Notes: generated from the sequence alone by a model not told the origin. A stretch of DNA of 59,766 nucleotides from Arenicellales bacterium (GCA_029287915.1 JARFQE010000016.1:1-59766), one strand, 5' to 3'. Numbered from the stretch's first letter, positions 1 to 9,699 are shown. Numbers and translations are program-made.

Positions 1-1
1 T

Positions 2-190
2 CAGTACCACCTGGCTATTGCGCACTATCGTTCCCGTGAATGGGATGAAGCAGAAAGACTCTTTAATCAGTTGCTTGTCGATGATAGTGACAAAAAGATC
101 TATCAACTTTACCTCGCACGGATTATCAAGTATCGACAAAACCCGCCATCTTCCGACTGGCATGGTGTTGCTGTCTGCAAAGAGAAGTAA
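2..190 (+). CDS. C-terminal end of an adenylate/guanylate cyclase-type protein (5' truncated)
   Basis: An open frame enters from the left edge and gives 62 residues before TAA at 188-190. It reads as a TPR-like helix pair (AHYRSREWDEAERLF, then a YLARI helix) and ends with a PP..DWHGV...KEK signature. In my memory of the family this is the usual tail of class III nucleotide cyclases that carry CHASE2 or TPR regions: W..A...F, then Y..R, then PP..WDGV. The catalytic domain lies outside the window, so the assignment rests on the tail only. Two cyclic-nucleotide-binding-domain genes follow on the same strand, which fits a cyclase. An unrelated TPR protein remains possible. Confidence 0.55.
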   Translation, partial: QYHLAIAHYRSREWDEAERLFNQLLVDDSDKKIYQLYLARIIKYRQNPPSSDWHGVAVCKEK

Positions 191-358
191 TCTATGTAGA
201 GATTTAGTTAAAATTGACGGAGTTTCTAATTACATCCTGCGGGCTGTGTGCATGGTAGAGGTACCTGAGCATAAAATGTCAAGGTATAGTATAAATATGA
301 AAAGGAAAATGATTAAAAACACTAGACAGCATTATTTTAAGTGATTGAGGTACATCAT

Positions 359-919
359 ATGGACATAACACCTGAAGCATTCAGAGAGCATTTCCCTGCG
401 ATTGCTGAGCACTGTGGACCTGGTGAGCTGGAGGATCTGCTGGCGGCGATGGAAATGCGAAGCATCCATGCCGGTGAAACGGTGACAACTGACGGTGAAT
501 ATTGCGATTCACTTTTTCTTGTCGTTGACGGAAAGCTTATTTCCCAGATTACCAGTGAGAATGAAATCATTCGTCTTGGGACACATGTAAAAGGTGGCTG
601 CTTTGGTGAAGTGAATATTCTTGACCCGGGGCCCTCTACCAGTTCTGTAATCGCTACGAATGAATGTACACTCATTGTCCTGACCCATGATGCTTTCCGC
701 GAACTGGACAAACGACATCCGCAAATGACTGGCAATATTTTACGTATGCTATCCTCGACCATGATACAACGTTGTCGAGTTGCCGATAAATTACTATTTA
801 GCAAGTATGCCTATATTGAAGAGCTTGATGATAAAGATTCAAGCAAACACCGTGGACTAGTAGACTGGGGACGCGGTCTTTTACAAAAACTTCATGGCCA
901 TAAAGAGAGACAGCTATGA
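359..919 (+). CDS. Cyclic nucleotide-binding domain protein, no output domain (first of a pair)
   Basis: This is a stand-alone cNMP-binding (CRP-like beta-roll) protein of 186 residues. The ATG at 359 is chosen because GAGG ends 8 bases upstream; an in-frame GTG at 341 lacks such a site. The beta-roll runs over roughly residues 15-120. Its phosphate-binding cassette begins FGEVNIL, but Ser stands where the phosphate-contacting Arg normally sits (GPSTSSV). A helical and basic tail (residues 130-186) follows, with no DNA-binding HTH or kinase domain. The stop overlaps the next start as ATGA, so the two are translationally coupled. A role as receiver or adaptor for the upstream cyclase is inferred. 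Cyclic nucleotide binding is uncertain because of the lost Arg. Confidence 0.8.
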   Translation: MDITPEAFREHFPAIAEHCGPGELEDLLAAMEMRSIHAGETVTTDGEYCDSLFLVVDGKLISQITSENEIIRLGTHVKGGCFGEVNILDPGPSTSSVIATNECTLIVLTHDAFRELDKRHPQMTGNILRMLSSTMIQRCRVADKLLFSKYAYIEELDDKDSSKHRGLVDWGRGLLQKLHGHKERQL

Positions 920-1386
920 GTATGTATGAATATATGCAATCGATTCCTTTATTTAGCGAAATGACCAATGATGAGCTAAAAACTTTATCTCAATCGATGG
1001 TGGTAAAGGATTACCCTGATAAACATGTCTTTATATCAGAAGACCACAGTTCAGATACCTTATATGTAATTCTTGAAGGTGAAATTGAAATTACACACGA
1101 AAAAGATACAGAACGTGGACTTCAGCGTGTTTCGACATTGGGTCCAGGTGGCATAATAGGTCTACATAGTTTGATCGAGCACCACCGACCTATCGTATCC
1201 TGTCAGGCCAGGGGAAATGTAAAAGCCGCCTTTTTACCGAGCTCTGCATTTAACCTGCTATATCAGTACAATACCGGCCTCACACATCACTTTCAGTTGA
1301 ATGTTGCTAAACAACTGGCCACTGACTACCGCAACATAGTCAAGGAACTAAAAGAAATGATGCTTTCAGACAGTGATGCCGAGTAG
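916..1386 (+). CDS. Cyclic nucleotide-binding domain protein (second of a pair)
   Basis: A 156-residue protein consisting almost entirely of a cNMP beta-roll (about residues 8-115) followed by an amphipathic C-terminal helix. The start ATG overlaps the preceding stop (ATGA at 916-919). The opening residues (SIPLFSEMTNDELKTL) match the helical lead-in of the CRP family. The cassette is more degenerate than in its partner: GLHSL replaces the usual GExxL, and the Arg is shifted by one position (HHRPIV). No output domain is present. The pair probably forms a complex, or the two are partner subunits of something encoded elsewhere; this is inference. Ligand binding cannot be assumed. Confidence 0.78.
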   Translation: MSMYEYMQSIPLFSEMTNDELKTLSQSMVVKDYPDKHVFISEDHSSDTLYVILEGEIEITHEKDTERGLQRVSTLGPGGIIGLHSLIEHHRPIVSCQARGNVKAAFLPSSAFNLLYQYNTGLTHHFQLNVAKQLATDYRNIVKELKEMMLSDSDAE

Positions 1387-1539
1387 AGATTTTTAACAGG
1401 TTTTCATTTCCTCATCTGACTCCCTGCTGCCTGAATGCCGTGCTGGTTCGCGGGGCTTTTTCTATGTTCCAAATCAATCAGCTATTCAGCCCTGCACATA
1501 TACTACGAGTGTGCCTTTTGCTCTGCCTTCAACATCCAG

Positions 1540-1564
1540 GCTAGCTTTATGACATCATGCTAGC
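1540..1564. repeat. Inverted repeat upstream of arfB
   Basis: GCTAGC occurs at 1540-1545 and again at 1559-1564, flanking a 13-base centre that itself holds ATGA..TCAT. A weaker GCACA/TGTGC stem at 1494-1514 followed by CTTTT could be a terminator for the cNMP pair. Neither is strong enough to name a function. The 1387-1641 interval otherwise shows no gene. Confidence 0.35.
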
Positions 1565-1641
1565 GTATGCGAGCTGTCACTGGCATTAACTGAATATTGA
1601 ACGAAAATGTCTTTCGTCTTTATTCTATAATCATTACCGTC

Positions 1642-2064
1642 ATGGACTTGCATATATCCAGCCAGATCAGCATTCCCGAAAATGAGATCGAGCTCAGCGC
1701 TATTCGTGCCCAGGGCGCGGGTGGTCAGAATGTTAACAAGGTCTCATCGGCTATCCACCTGCGATTCGATATCAATGCCTCTTCCCTGCCTCAGACCTAC
1801 AAGCAGCGCCTGTTAAGCCTGCGTGACCAGCGTATTAATAAGGATGGCATCATTGTTATTAAGGCACAGCGCTACCGCACACAGGAAAAAAATCGTGACG
1901 AAGCCCTGCAGCGCCTGTCTGAACTTATCCGTAGTGCCGCTGTTGTGAAAAAAAAGCGCAAGCCCACCCGCCCAACGAAAGCCTCGCAACAAAAACGTAT
2001 GAATAGTAAAACAAAACGTGGACGGATTAAGGATCTGCGAAAGAAAGTGAGTTACGATGATTGA
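1642..2064 (+). CDS. arfB: Alternative ribosome-rescue factor B (peptidyl-tRNA hydrolase)
   Basis: ArfB (YaeJ) enters the A site of ribosomes stalled without a codon and hydrolyses the peptidyl-tRNA ester. The protein is 140 residues, the length known for E. coli ArfB. The catalytic GGQ lies at residues 27-29 in the context RAQGAGGQNVNKV. The C-terminal 40 residues are strongly basic (KKKRKPTRPTK...KTKRGRIKDLRKK); in the family this tail occupies the empty mRNA channel. The ATG at 1642 is chosen over an in-frame upstream GTG-type start because MDLHISSQISIP is the family's usual N terminus. No clear Shine-Dalgarno sequence is visible. The gene is monocistronic between the cNMP pair and a GGDEF/EAL gene. 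Confidence 0.93.
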   Translation: MDLHISSQISIPENEIELSAIRAQGAGGQNVNKVSSAIHLRFDINASSLPQTYKQRLLSLRDQRINKDGIIVIKAQRYRTQEKNRDEALQRLSELIRSAAVVKKKRKPTRPTKASQQKRMNSKTKRGRIKDLRKKVSYDD

Positions 2065-2245
2065 TGGTCAGCAGCAGGCAGAAATAAAAAATATTAGAAA
2101 ATTCTTAATCATCGTATATTCTTATATTAAGGCCGGTTGGCTATACGTTTTATAAAAATAATCAAATAACTATAAATTGACATGTCCTATGGAGAAAAAG
2201 ATCCAGATATATATTTACCTGGAATGAGAGATTTGGCGTTAGAAC

Positions 2246-4228
2246 ATGATTAAATTATCAAATAAAAATCTAGCAGCTATCATTCTCATCATCATCGCTG
2301 TATTTGCGTATCTTCTGTTTAGCGGCTACCACAATGTGAAGGATACTCACACACAGGCTAAATTGATCATTGAGCAACAGCAGAAAAAGCATCAATTAGT
2401 ATCTGAAATGTATAAAGCAGCGCGCGAGCGCTCACTGATACTGTTAACAATGCATGCTACTGATGATCTGTTTGAATTAGATGACCTACACCAGCAGCTC
2501 AGTAAACATGCATCGAGCTTCATCAATGCACGACAACAGCTTATGGCAATGGACCTCAGTGCAGAGGAGCGCTCTATTCTCGATGAGCAAATGAGCCTGG
2601 TAAGAATCAACGCCCCACTGCAGGATCAGGCGGCAGACATGTTCATCGTAGGTAACCAGGAGCAGGCTGAGAAACTACTGTTTGAAACAGCAATACCCGG
2701 CCAGCAACAGGTGTTGAATAAAACCGATGACATACTCGCCTTTTACAAAAGAAACACGAAAAAGGTTATCGCCGATATAGAACTGAGTGATGAAAATGCC
2801 AGCAGCAATTTTCAACGCCTGGCAGCAACACTTTTTATCATCGGAACGTTAATCGCTCTCGCTGCAATTCGTGCCACCCGACAGGAAAAGTCAAGGTTAA
2901 TTCGTTCCGCCGAAAAGATGTCATACCAGGCTGCACATGACCCCTTGACAGGTTTAATCAACCGATGGAAGTTTGAATCCACCCTTGCAAAGCTACTTAA
3001 ACGCATCGAAAGCGATGAAAAACACTTTGTTTTTTATCTTGACCTTGATCAGTTCAAAATCGTCAATGATACAGGGGGCCATCATGTCGGTGATGAATTA
3101 CTCAAGCAGGTAGCAACTATAATGCGGTCATGTATCCGGAAATCGGATGTTCTAGCGCGTATTGGTGGTGATGAATTCGGCATCATCCTTGAATACTGCG
3201 ATTTGGATTGTGCCAGAAACATAGCTGAATCCATTGTTCAGAAGATGCGGGAATTCCGTTTCTACTGGGAAAAAAACACTTTTCGAATTGGCGTAAGCAT
3301 TGGCATGGTGCAAGTAGATGATACCACTCGTGACCTGGCAGAGATTCTCAAGAATATCGACTCCGCATGTTATGCCGCTAAAGATAGCGGCGGAAACCGC
3401 TTTCATGTTTATTCGGAAAGTGATCAGGAACTCATACATAGAAAGTCGGAAATGGACTGGGTTATCCATATTGAAAGTGCCCTTGAGCAGAACAGGTTTG
3501 TTCTCTTTGCACAGCCAATCGTGGCTACCAATGAAAACGACTCACATGTCAATTATGAATTATTAATCAGAATGAAGTCAGCGGAAGATGAACTGATACC
3601 GGCAGGTAATTTCCTGCCAGCGGCTGAGCGGTACAATAAAATGATTGATATAGATAGCTGGGTTGTGACAGAAGCCCTTTCTATTCTTTCTTATTCTCCA
3701 CGATTTGTGGAAAGCATCGACTATTGTTCGATCAACCTGTCCTGCCAGTCCCTGACAAATGAAAAATTCATGGATTTCATCATAGAACAATTCAACAGGC
3801 ATAAACATCTGTCAGAAAAAATTTGTTTTGAAATAACCGAAACGGCAGCCATTACCAATCTAATACAGGCGGATCGCTGTATATTGAAACTAAGAGAAAT
3901 GGGTATACGATTTTCACTGGATGACTTTGGCAGCGGTCTTGCTTCCTTTGAATATCTTAAAATGCTACCCATTGACTACCTGAAGATTGACGGCATGTTT
4001 GTCCGGGACATTGTGACTGATCCCATTGACCGCGCGATGGTGAAGTCAATCCATGAGGTAGGCTCGGTGATGGGTAAAATTACGGTGGCCGAGTTTGTCG
4101 AAAATCAAGACATCCTGAATGAAGTTAAAGCCATTGGTGTACACTTTGCCCAGGGTTACACTATCGGTCGACCTATGCCTTTCGAGCAGGTTATTGACCA
4201 GCAGGAAAATGTAAGAATGAAAGCTTAA
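2246..4228 (+). CDS. Membrane GGDEF-EAL cyclic-di-GMP turnover protein
   Basis: A 660-residue inner-membrane protein. TM1 is at about residues 8-27, a helical periplasmic region spans about 30-188, and TM2 is at about 190-209. A diguanylate cyclase domain follows (about 225-390) with intact GGDEF at 307-311 and an RKSD inhibitory site five residues before it. The EAL phosphodiesterase domain runs from about 405 to 655. Its signature reads ELL (438-440), keeping the metal-binding Glu. It also retains EITE, DDFGSG, YLKIDG and the late AQGYTIGRPMP. Both activities are therefore possible. The periplasmic part resembles four-helix ligand-sensor bundles. No partner gene is adjacent, and the ribosome-binding site is poor. 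Confidence 0.9.
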   Translation: MIKLSNKNLAAIILIIIAVFAYLLFSGYHNVKDTHTQAKLIIEQQQKKHQLVSEMYKAARERSLILLTMHATDDLFELDDLHQQLSKHASSFINARQQLMAMDLSAEERSILDEQMSLVRINAPLQDQAADMFIVGNQEQAEKLLFETAIPGQQQVLNKTDDILAFYKRNTKKVIADIELSDENASSNFQRLAATLFIIGTLIALAAIRATRQEKSRLIRSAEKMSYQAAHDPLTGLINRWKFESTLAKLLKRIESDEKHFVFYLDLDQFKIVNDTGGHHVGDELLKQVATIMRSCIRKSDVLARIGGDEFGIILEYCDLDCARNIAESIVQKMREFRFYWEKNTFRIGVSIGMVQVDDTTRDLAEILKNIDSACYAAKDSGGNRFHVYSESDQELIHRKSEMDWVIHIESALEQNRFVLFAQPIVATNENDSHVNYELLIRMKSAEDELIPAGNFLPAAERYNKMIDIDSWVVTEALSILSYSPRFVESIDYCSINLSCQSLTNEKFMDFIIEQFNRHKHLSEKICFEITETAAITNLIQADRCILKLREMGIRFSLDDFGSGLASFEYLKMLPIDYLKIDGMFVRDIVTDPIDRAMVKSIHEVGSVMGKITVAEFVENQDILNEVKAIGVHFAQGYTIGRPMPFEQVIDQQENVRMKA

Positions 4229-4269
4229 AAATAGTTTTCTATATCCTCTCTTGCCTTTTTACCCTGTCA

Positions 4270-5016
4270 TTACGATTTCTTAATCAAATTTTCAAGCAGC
4301 TCCATCGGTAGTGGGAAAACGATCGTGTTGGATCGTTCACCAGCAATTTCGGTTAATGTCTGCAGATAGCGCAATTGCAAAGCCTCGTTTTGCTGTGACA
4401 GCGTTCTGGCTGCCTCGAGCAGTTTCTCTGCGGCCTGCATCTCACCTTCAGCATGGATCACCTTGGCGCGCCGGGTACGTTCGGCTTCAGCCTGTTTAGC
4501 GATCGCTCGGATCATGCTCTCGTCAAGATCGACATGCTTGATCTCAACATTGCTGACCTTGATGCCCCAGGCATCGGTCTGCTTGTCGAGAATGTTCTGG
4601 ATATCAACATTGAGCTTTTCGCGTTCGGCCAGCATCTCATCGAGCTCATGCTGACCAAGTACGGAGCGCAATGTGGTCTGCGCCAGTTGGCTGGTAGCCA
4701 TGTAGAAATTTTCTACCTGGATGATGGCCTTTTCAGAATCTACTACGCGGAAATAAACCACAGCATTGACCTTGACCGACACGTTGTCGCGCGAGATGAC
4801 ATCCTGGGTCGGAACATCCATGACAATAGTTCGCAGGTCTACGCGCACCATCTGCTGGATAAACGGGATGATGATTATGAAACCCGGTCCCTTGACCTTC
4901 CAGAATCGACCAAGCATGAAGACAACACCACGCTCATATTCACGCAGTATCCGGATTGCACTGGCGAGAAAGGCGATGACCAGCACCGCCACGATCAGAG
5001 TTGTATATGATGTCAT
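4270..5016 (-). CDS. Slipin (stomatin/prohibitin-like SPFH membrane protein)
   Basis: A 248-residue bacterial stomatin homologue. An N-terminal membrane anchor (about residues 5-22) is followed by the conserved [14 protein letters not shown] entry to the SPFH domain. The domain core includes [23 protein letters not shown], and a helical C-terminal region rich in Ala/Glu ([20 protein letters not shown]) promotes oligomerisation. Slipins form ring-like assemblies in the membrane. Its start overlaps the end of the NfeD-type protease by 4 bases, which is the classic slipin-NfeD (p-stomatin/STOPP) gene pair. In this family the protease cuts the C-terminal region of the partner slipin. Membrane quality control is the likely role. 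Confidence 0.9.
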   Translation of the reverse strand: MTSYTTLIVAVLVIAFLASAIRILREYERGVVFMLGRFWKVKGPGFIIIIPFIQQMVRVDLRTIVMDVPTQDVISRDNVSVKVNAVVYFRVVDSEKAIIQVENFYMATSQLAQTTLRSVLGQHELDEMLAEREKLNVDIQNILDKQTDAWGIKVSNVEIKHVDLDESMIRAIAKQAEAERTRRAKVIHAEGEMQAAEKLLEAARTLSQQNEALQLRYLQTLTEIAGERSNTIVFPLPMELLENLIKKS

Positions 5017-6440
5017 GGTTTATCTCCTGTTGTATTTAGCTCTTCATTATCAGGCACCGGCTCGACATTTAACGTCAGTCCATCCAGACTAATTACCCGA
5101 ATATGTTGATCCTTATGTACTGGCAAAGCCGTTTTTGCCTGCCAGGATTCGCTGTGTACGAACACCATGCCAGTATTATCAAAGTCATCCATGGCAATAC
5201 CCGTAGCACCAAGCAATTGCTCGGAGCCACTGACAACCGGCCGACGCCGTGACTTGATCGCCATACCAACGAGCAGAATAAACACTACAGCACTGCTAAT
5301 GGCAAAAGTTAGTATGATAGACAGATCAATACCGAATCCGGGAGCCTCTGTATCCATCATAATGACCGAGCCGATGACAAATGCCACAACGCCACCCATT
5401 CCCAGAATGCCAAAACTGGGCTGGTAGGCCTCGCCAATCATCAGTGCTATCCCGAGCAGAATTAATGCAACCCCAGCATAGTTGATCGGCAGCAACTGCA
5501 GGGAATAAAGCGCCAGCAGCAAGGATATCGCCCCAATCGTACCTGGCACGATAGCACCGGGATTGGAAAATTCCAGGATCAAACCATAGATACCGACCAG
5601 CAGCAGAATATAAGCGATGTTGGGATTGGTGATAACACTGAGCAGGCGGCTACGCCAGTCGGGCTTGAATTCACGAACCAGCAGGCCTTCAGTTTCGAGT
5701 ATGATCGTCTTTTCCAGAATACTGACTTCACGGCCATTGATCTTCTGCAGCAGCTCCGCCATATTTGCCGCAATAAGATCGATGACATTCAGTTTCAGCG
5801 CCTCGCTGGCCTGCAGACTGGCGGCTTCACGCACGGCTTTCTCTGCCCAGTCCTGGTTTCGGCCACGTAGTTCCGCCAGGCCACGAATATAGGCGGCCGC
5901 ATCATTGATGGACTTGCGCTTTGATGCATCCATATCGTCTGCCTTATCTACCGGGCCGGCATCGTCTGCACTATCCGCCGTCTTATCCGCCTTATCTGGT
6001 TTGTCAGACTTGCCTTTATCTGTTGATGGAAAACCACCGATTGCAACCGGTGTCGCTGCACCAAGGTTGGTGCCTGGTGCCATCGCCGCTATATGACTGG
6101 CATAGAGTATATAGGTGCCTGCACTGGCAGCGCGCGAACCGGTCGGAGCGACCCAGCTGACCACTGGCACTTGAGAGCTAGTTATGTTCTTGATGATGCC
6201 GCGCATCGCGGTATCCAGTCCGCCCGGAGTATCCATGCGAATAACAACCAGGCTGGCATTGTTCTGTTCGGCCTTTTGCAGAGCTCGCTCTATATAATCA
6301 TCTGTTGCCGGGCCGATAGCATCTTCAATGGTTAATAGCAAGACATGTCTGCCGGTATCATTGGCCGATACCGTGTTCAGCAGAATGCCCATTGTCAACA
6401 GCAACAGAAAGACAATAGAGGTTTTCGCCTTTACAAACAT
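5013..6440 (-). CDS. NfeD1b-type membrane serine protease (ClpP-class, long form)
   Basis: A 475-residue long-form NfeD protein with a signal peptide (about residues 1-26) and a periplasmic ClpP-like serine protease domain. Ser106 lies in [10 protein letters not shown], and a Lys lies in the [20 protein letters not shown] region; together they match the Ser-Lys dyad of this family. Four membrane spans follow (about 265-395), then a C-terminal OB-fold (about 405-460). Between the two catalytic elements sits a Lys/Asp/Ala-rich low-complexity insert (about residues 141-173), longer than I expect. AAGGAGT lies 9-10 bases before the ATG. The gene is followed directly by its slipin partner and lies downstream of the RND operon on the same strand. 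Confidence 0.9.
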   Translation of the reverse strand: MFVKAKTSIVFLLLLTMGILLNTVSANDTGRHVLLLTIEDAIGPATDDYIERALQKAEQNNASLVVIRMDTPGGLDTAMRGIIKNITSSQVPVVSWVAPTGSRAASAGTYILYASHIAAMAPGTNLGAATPVAIGGFPSTDKGKSDKPDKADKTADSADDAGPVDKADDMDASKRKSINDAAAYIRGLAELRGRNQDWAEKAVREAASLQASEALKLNVIDLIAANMAELLQKINGREVSILEKTIILETEGLLVREFKPDWRSRLLSVITNPNIAYILLLVGIYGLILEFSNPGAIVPGTIGAISLLLALYSLQLLPINYAGVALILLGIALMIGEAYQPSFGILGMGGVVAFVIGSVIMMDTEAPGFGIDLSIILTFAISSAVVFILLVGMAIKSRRRPVVSGSEQLLGATGIAMDDFDNTGMVFVHSESWQAKTALPVHKDQHIRVISLDGLTLNVEPVPDNEELNTTGDKP

Positions 6441-6544
6441 AAACGCTCAACTCCTTGTTGAACTTCAGTCTACCACAGTGCATAAAGGTTTTACCTGTTA
6501 CATTTTACATAACACCAAACACGTAATACTCAAAACTGTTTTGT

Positions 6545-9500
6545 TCAACCTTCCGACTTGCGTTTCACAAGCACCGGTTTTTTTACCGTGGCATCCTGCA
6601 ACAACCTGAACATGGCAGACCAGCTTACCCACTTTCGTTCTCCCAACACCAGCATGCAGGGTGTCAGTACCAGTGTCAGCACCGTTGCAAAAGTCAGACC
6701 ACCGGCAATCGCCGACGACAGCTGTGTCCACCATTGTGTAGACGGCGCACCATAGGCAACATGGCGTTCTATCAGGTTGATGTTCAGTGACAATACCATT
6801 GGCATCAGTCCCAACACTGTCGTTATTGCAGTCAGGAAAACTGGTCGCAGGCGCAGACTACCGGTCTCCAGTGCGGCTTCCACAGGTGACAGTCCTTCAT
6901 CCTGACGGATACGATTATAAGTATCGATCAATACAATATTGTTGTTCACAACAATGCCTGCCAGCGCGATGATACCGAGACCGACCATGACGATGCCGAA
7001 TGGTTGATATGTAACCAGAAGACCGATCAACACGCCAGCTGTTGAAAATACTATCGCGGAAAGTACCAGTAGTGCCTGATACAGGCTATTGAATTGCGTC
7101 ACCAGGATCACAGTCATTAGAAAAATAGCAATGCCGAATGCCGTCATCAGGAACACGGCCGCTTCCCGTTGTTCTTCATCTTCTCCCTTGAAGGTGACTG
7201 AGATTAAGGGATCCGGGTTCTCTTTCAACAGCCTGTCCTTGATGCTGGACACCAGATCATCAACCAGCAGTCCTTCCTCGACATCGGACTTGATGATCAC
7301 CACGCGCTGCCCGTCAACGCGCGTGACAGTGCCTGTTTTGTGCGCTGGCACAATGGTAACGAAGTTGCCGATTGGTATCTGACCACGACTGGTCGATATC
7401 GTCAGGTGATTGAGCCGCTCAAGGTTGCGTTCCGATACAGGAAAACGCACCCGTATGTCCACTTCATCATCAGTATCATCGGGACGATAGTCTGTCACCT
7501 TGATACCGCCGGTGAGCATTTGCACAGATTGACCCAGCGTCGTCACATCTGCACCATAGCGCGCAGCCTGTTCACGATCAATCTGCAGGCGCCACTCTAT
7601 ACCGGGCTGCGGAAGGCTGTCCTCTATGCCGACGAGTCCCGGTATCTTGTTCATGATCTGTTTGATTCTTGTAGCGGCTGCCATTAGCCGATCCTGGTCA
7701 CGCGATGCAACCTGTATCTGTATTGGCTTGCCCTGAGTAGGGCCATGCTCTGCCTTCGTAAACTCGATCATAACGCCAGCAATATCGCTGGTTCGCTGCT
7801 TCATTTCCTCGAGTATCTCGTTAGCTTTGCGACGCTGCTCCCAGTCGATGAACTCGAGCATAATGACACCGACGACGTCCTCCGCACGATCAGTTCCCGA
7901 TACACTATTAAAGGAACGACTACTGATAGTTTTAAGCTCGCGCATGTCGAGGATGCGTTTTTCTACTTCACGCAACAGGGCATCTTTTTCATGAATGGAC
8001 AGGTCGCCACGCGCATGCAGCTGCACCTGAGCAAATTCCGGCTCCACGTTTGGAAAGAACTCAACACCACGACCGAAATTTCCGTAAATTATATAGGTAC
8101 CAATTAGCGCTGCCACCGCAACGGCCAGGACCATGCCAGGGCTTTTTAGCAGTTTGGCAAGTATTGTGCGATAGACCTGTCCTGCTTTTCCGGTATCTCG
8201 AGAATGCACGGCCGGTCGTGTCTCCCCACCCAGGCTGCCACCAAGTACAGGAATAAATATCAGCGCCATAGCCAGTGATGCACTGAGACAGATGATGACA
8301 GTGATTGGCAGGTATTTCATGAACTGACCTACCATGCCGGGCCAGAACAGCAATGGCAGGAACACCGCCAGCGTAGTCATCGTCGATGCTGTGACGGGCC
8401 ATGACATACGTTTCGAAGCTGCCATAAAAGATTCACGCAGCTTCATGCCATCTGCACGGTTGCGCTCTGCCAGTTCAGAGATAACGATGGCGCCGTCGAC
8501 AAGCATTCCGACAACAAGGATAAGGCTGAACAGTACTACCATGTTAAGGGTATAACCCAGTGCCGAGATAACCAGGATACCGGTAAGGAAAGCGCCCGGT
8601 ATCGCAATGCCAACAAGAATGGCAGAGCGTAACCCGAGTGCTGCAACGATAATGATCATGACGAGCATAATGGCAGTCAGCACGTTGTTGGTCAGGTCTG
8701 ACAGCATGGTCTTGATCTGCTTCGACTGGTCCTGTAAATAAGCCACCCGGATGGTGTCCGGCCACCGTGCCCGCTCTTCCTCGACAATGGCCTGTACAGC
8801 GTCGATAGTCTCAATTATGTTAGCGCCAATACGTTTTGATATCTCCAGCGTTAGCGAAGGTTGCCCACCAACACGTGCAAAACCCTGCGGGTCCTTAAAA
8901 GTGCTGCGCACCAGTGCAACATCACCAAGTGTGACGACCGTGTCGCCATCGACCTTGATTGGCAGACTGGTCACATCCTCGAGGCCTTCTACTACGCCCG
9001 GGACTTTTATCACCATGCGCCCGGAGCCGGTATCAACCGCACCGGCAGCCACCAGCTTATTGTTGTTATAAATCAGATCAATCACCTGATCGAAACGGAC
9101 GCCGTAGGTCTCAAGTACCACCGGGTCGACGATGATCTCCATCAGTCGTTCTCGATCACCACCGATATCCGCTTTCAGTACAGTGGGAATCGACTCGAGT
9201 CGATCCTTGAGATTGCGCGCAATCTGTATCAGTGCACGTTCCGGGACTGGCCCGGATAGTGCCACGGTGATGATTGGAAACAGGGCAAAATTGACTTCCT
9301 GCACGATCGGTTCATCGGTATCTGCCGGTAATTCAGATTTGGCTGTATCGACTTTCTCGCGGACATCGTCAAGAGCCCTCTTGATGTCATGACCAGCATA
9401 AAATGTCAGGATCAGCGAAGCATGTCCTTCACTGGCCGTTGACTTCATTTCTTTCAGCCCTTCAACTGACTGTAGTTCCTTTTCCATCGGCCTGACCAGC

Positions 9501-9688
9501 AGGCGCTCAGCATCATCCGGTGAAATACCCTCATGGTTGAGTGATACATACACTATTGGTACCGCTACATCAGGGGCTGACTCCTTGGGTATATTTATCC
9601 ACGAAATACTCCCCGCAATAAGCAGAAAAGCAAGAATCAGAAGAACTACTCGGCTGCGATTGAATGCGGCATCTATAATCGTATGCAT
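6545..9688 (-). CDS. RND efflux transporter, inner-membrane permease
   Basis: A 1047-residue proton-driven RND pump with the usual duplicated layout: TM1, a large periplasmic loop, TM2-TM7, a second loop and TM8-TM12. The start reads FNRSRVVLLILAFLLIAGSISW, here split: FNRSRVV then a hydrophobic span. The periplasmic ISPDDAERLLVRPMEKEL segment is typical. In TM4 the proton-relay element is LVDGAIV, with one Asp rather than the paired Asp of AcrB. In TM10 an Asn-rich GIVVNNNIVLID replaces the AcrB Lys region. Both changes are, as I recall, common in a broader RND subfamily. It lies 11 bases after the adaptor gene. No outer-membrane channel is encoded nearby, so a TolC-like protein elsewhere is presumed. 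Substrate unknown. Confidence 0.92.
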   Translation of the reverse strand: MHTIIDAAFNRSRVVLLILAFLLIAGSISWINIPKESAPDVAVPIVYVSLNHEGISPDDAERLLVRPMEKELQSVEGLKEMKSTASEGHASLILTFYAGHDIKRALDDVREKVDTAKSELPADTDEPIVQEVNFALFPIITVALSGPVPERALIQIARNLKDRLESIPTVLKADIGGDRERLMEIIVDPVVLETYGVRFDQVIDLIYNNNKLVAAGAVDTGSGRMVIKVPGVVEGLEDVTSLPIKVDGDTVVTLGDVALVRSTFKDPQGFARVGGQPSLTLEISKRIGANIIETIDAVQAIVEEERARWPDTIRVAYLQDQSKQIKTMLSDLTNNVLTAIMLVMIIIVAALGLRSAILVGIAIPGAFLTGILVISALGYTLNMVVLFSLILVVGMLVDGAIVISELAERNRADGMKLRESFMAASKRMSWPVTASTMTTLAVFLPLLFWPGMVGQFMKYLPITVIICLSASLAMALIFIPVLGGSLGGETRPAVHSRDTGKAGQVYRTILAKLLKSPGMVLAVAVAALIGTYIIYGNFGRGVEFFPNVEPEFAQVQLHARGDLSIHEKDALLREVEKRILDMRELKTISSRSFNSVSGTDRAEDVVGVIMLEFIDWEQRRKANEILEEMKQRTSDIAGVMIEFTKAEHGPTQGKPIQIQVASRDQDRLMAAATRIKQIMNKIPGLVGIEDSLPQPGIEWRLQIDREQAARYGADVTTLGQSVQMLTGGIKVTDYRPDDTDDEVDIRVRFPVSERNLERLNHLTISTSRGQIPIGNFVTIVPAHKTGTVTRVDGQRVVIIKSDVEEGLLVDDLVSSIKDRLLKENPDPLISVTFKGEDEEQREAAVFLMTAFGIAIFLMTVILVTQFNSLYQALLVLSAIVFSTAGVLIGLLVTYQPFGIVMVGLGIIALAGIVVNNNIVLIDTYNRIRQDEGLSPVEAALETGSLRLRPVFLTAITTVLGLMPMVLSLNINLIERHVAYGAPSTQWWTQLSSAIAGGLTFATVLTLVLTPCMLVLGERKWVSWSAMFRLLQDATVKKPVLVKRKSEG

Positions 9689-9699
9689 GATTGCCAGTA

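Noticed and set aside
18-344. 108-codon open frame at the left edge
   Set aside because: It runs out of frame across the cyclase tail and into noncoding sequence, with no family resemblance or ribosome-binding site.
1494-1520. Terminator after the cNMP pair
   Set aside because: The stem is only five pairs with an 11-base loop and a short T-run, too weak to list as a terminator.
2174-2203. Promoter for the GGDEF-EAL gene
   Set aside because: A TTGACA at about 2178 looks good, but no acceptable -10 lies 16-18 bases downstream.
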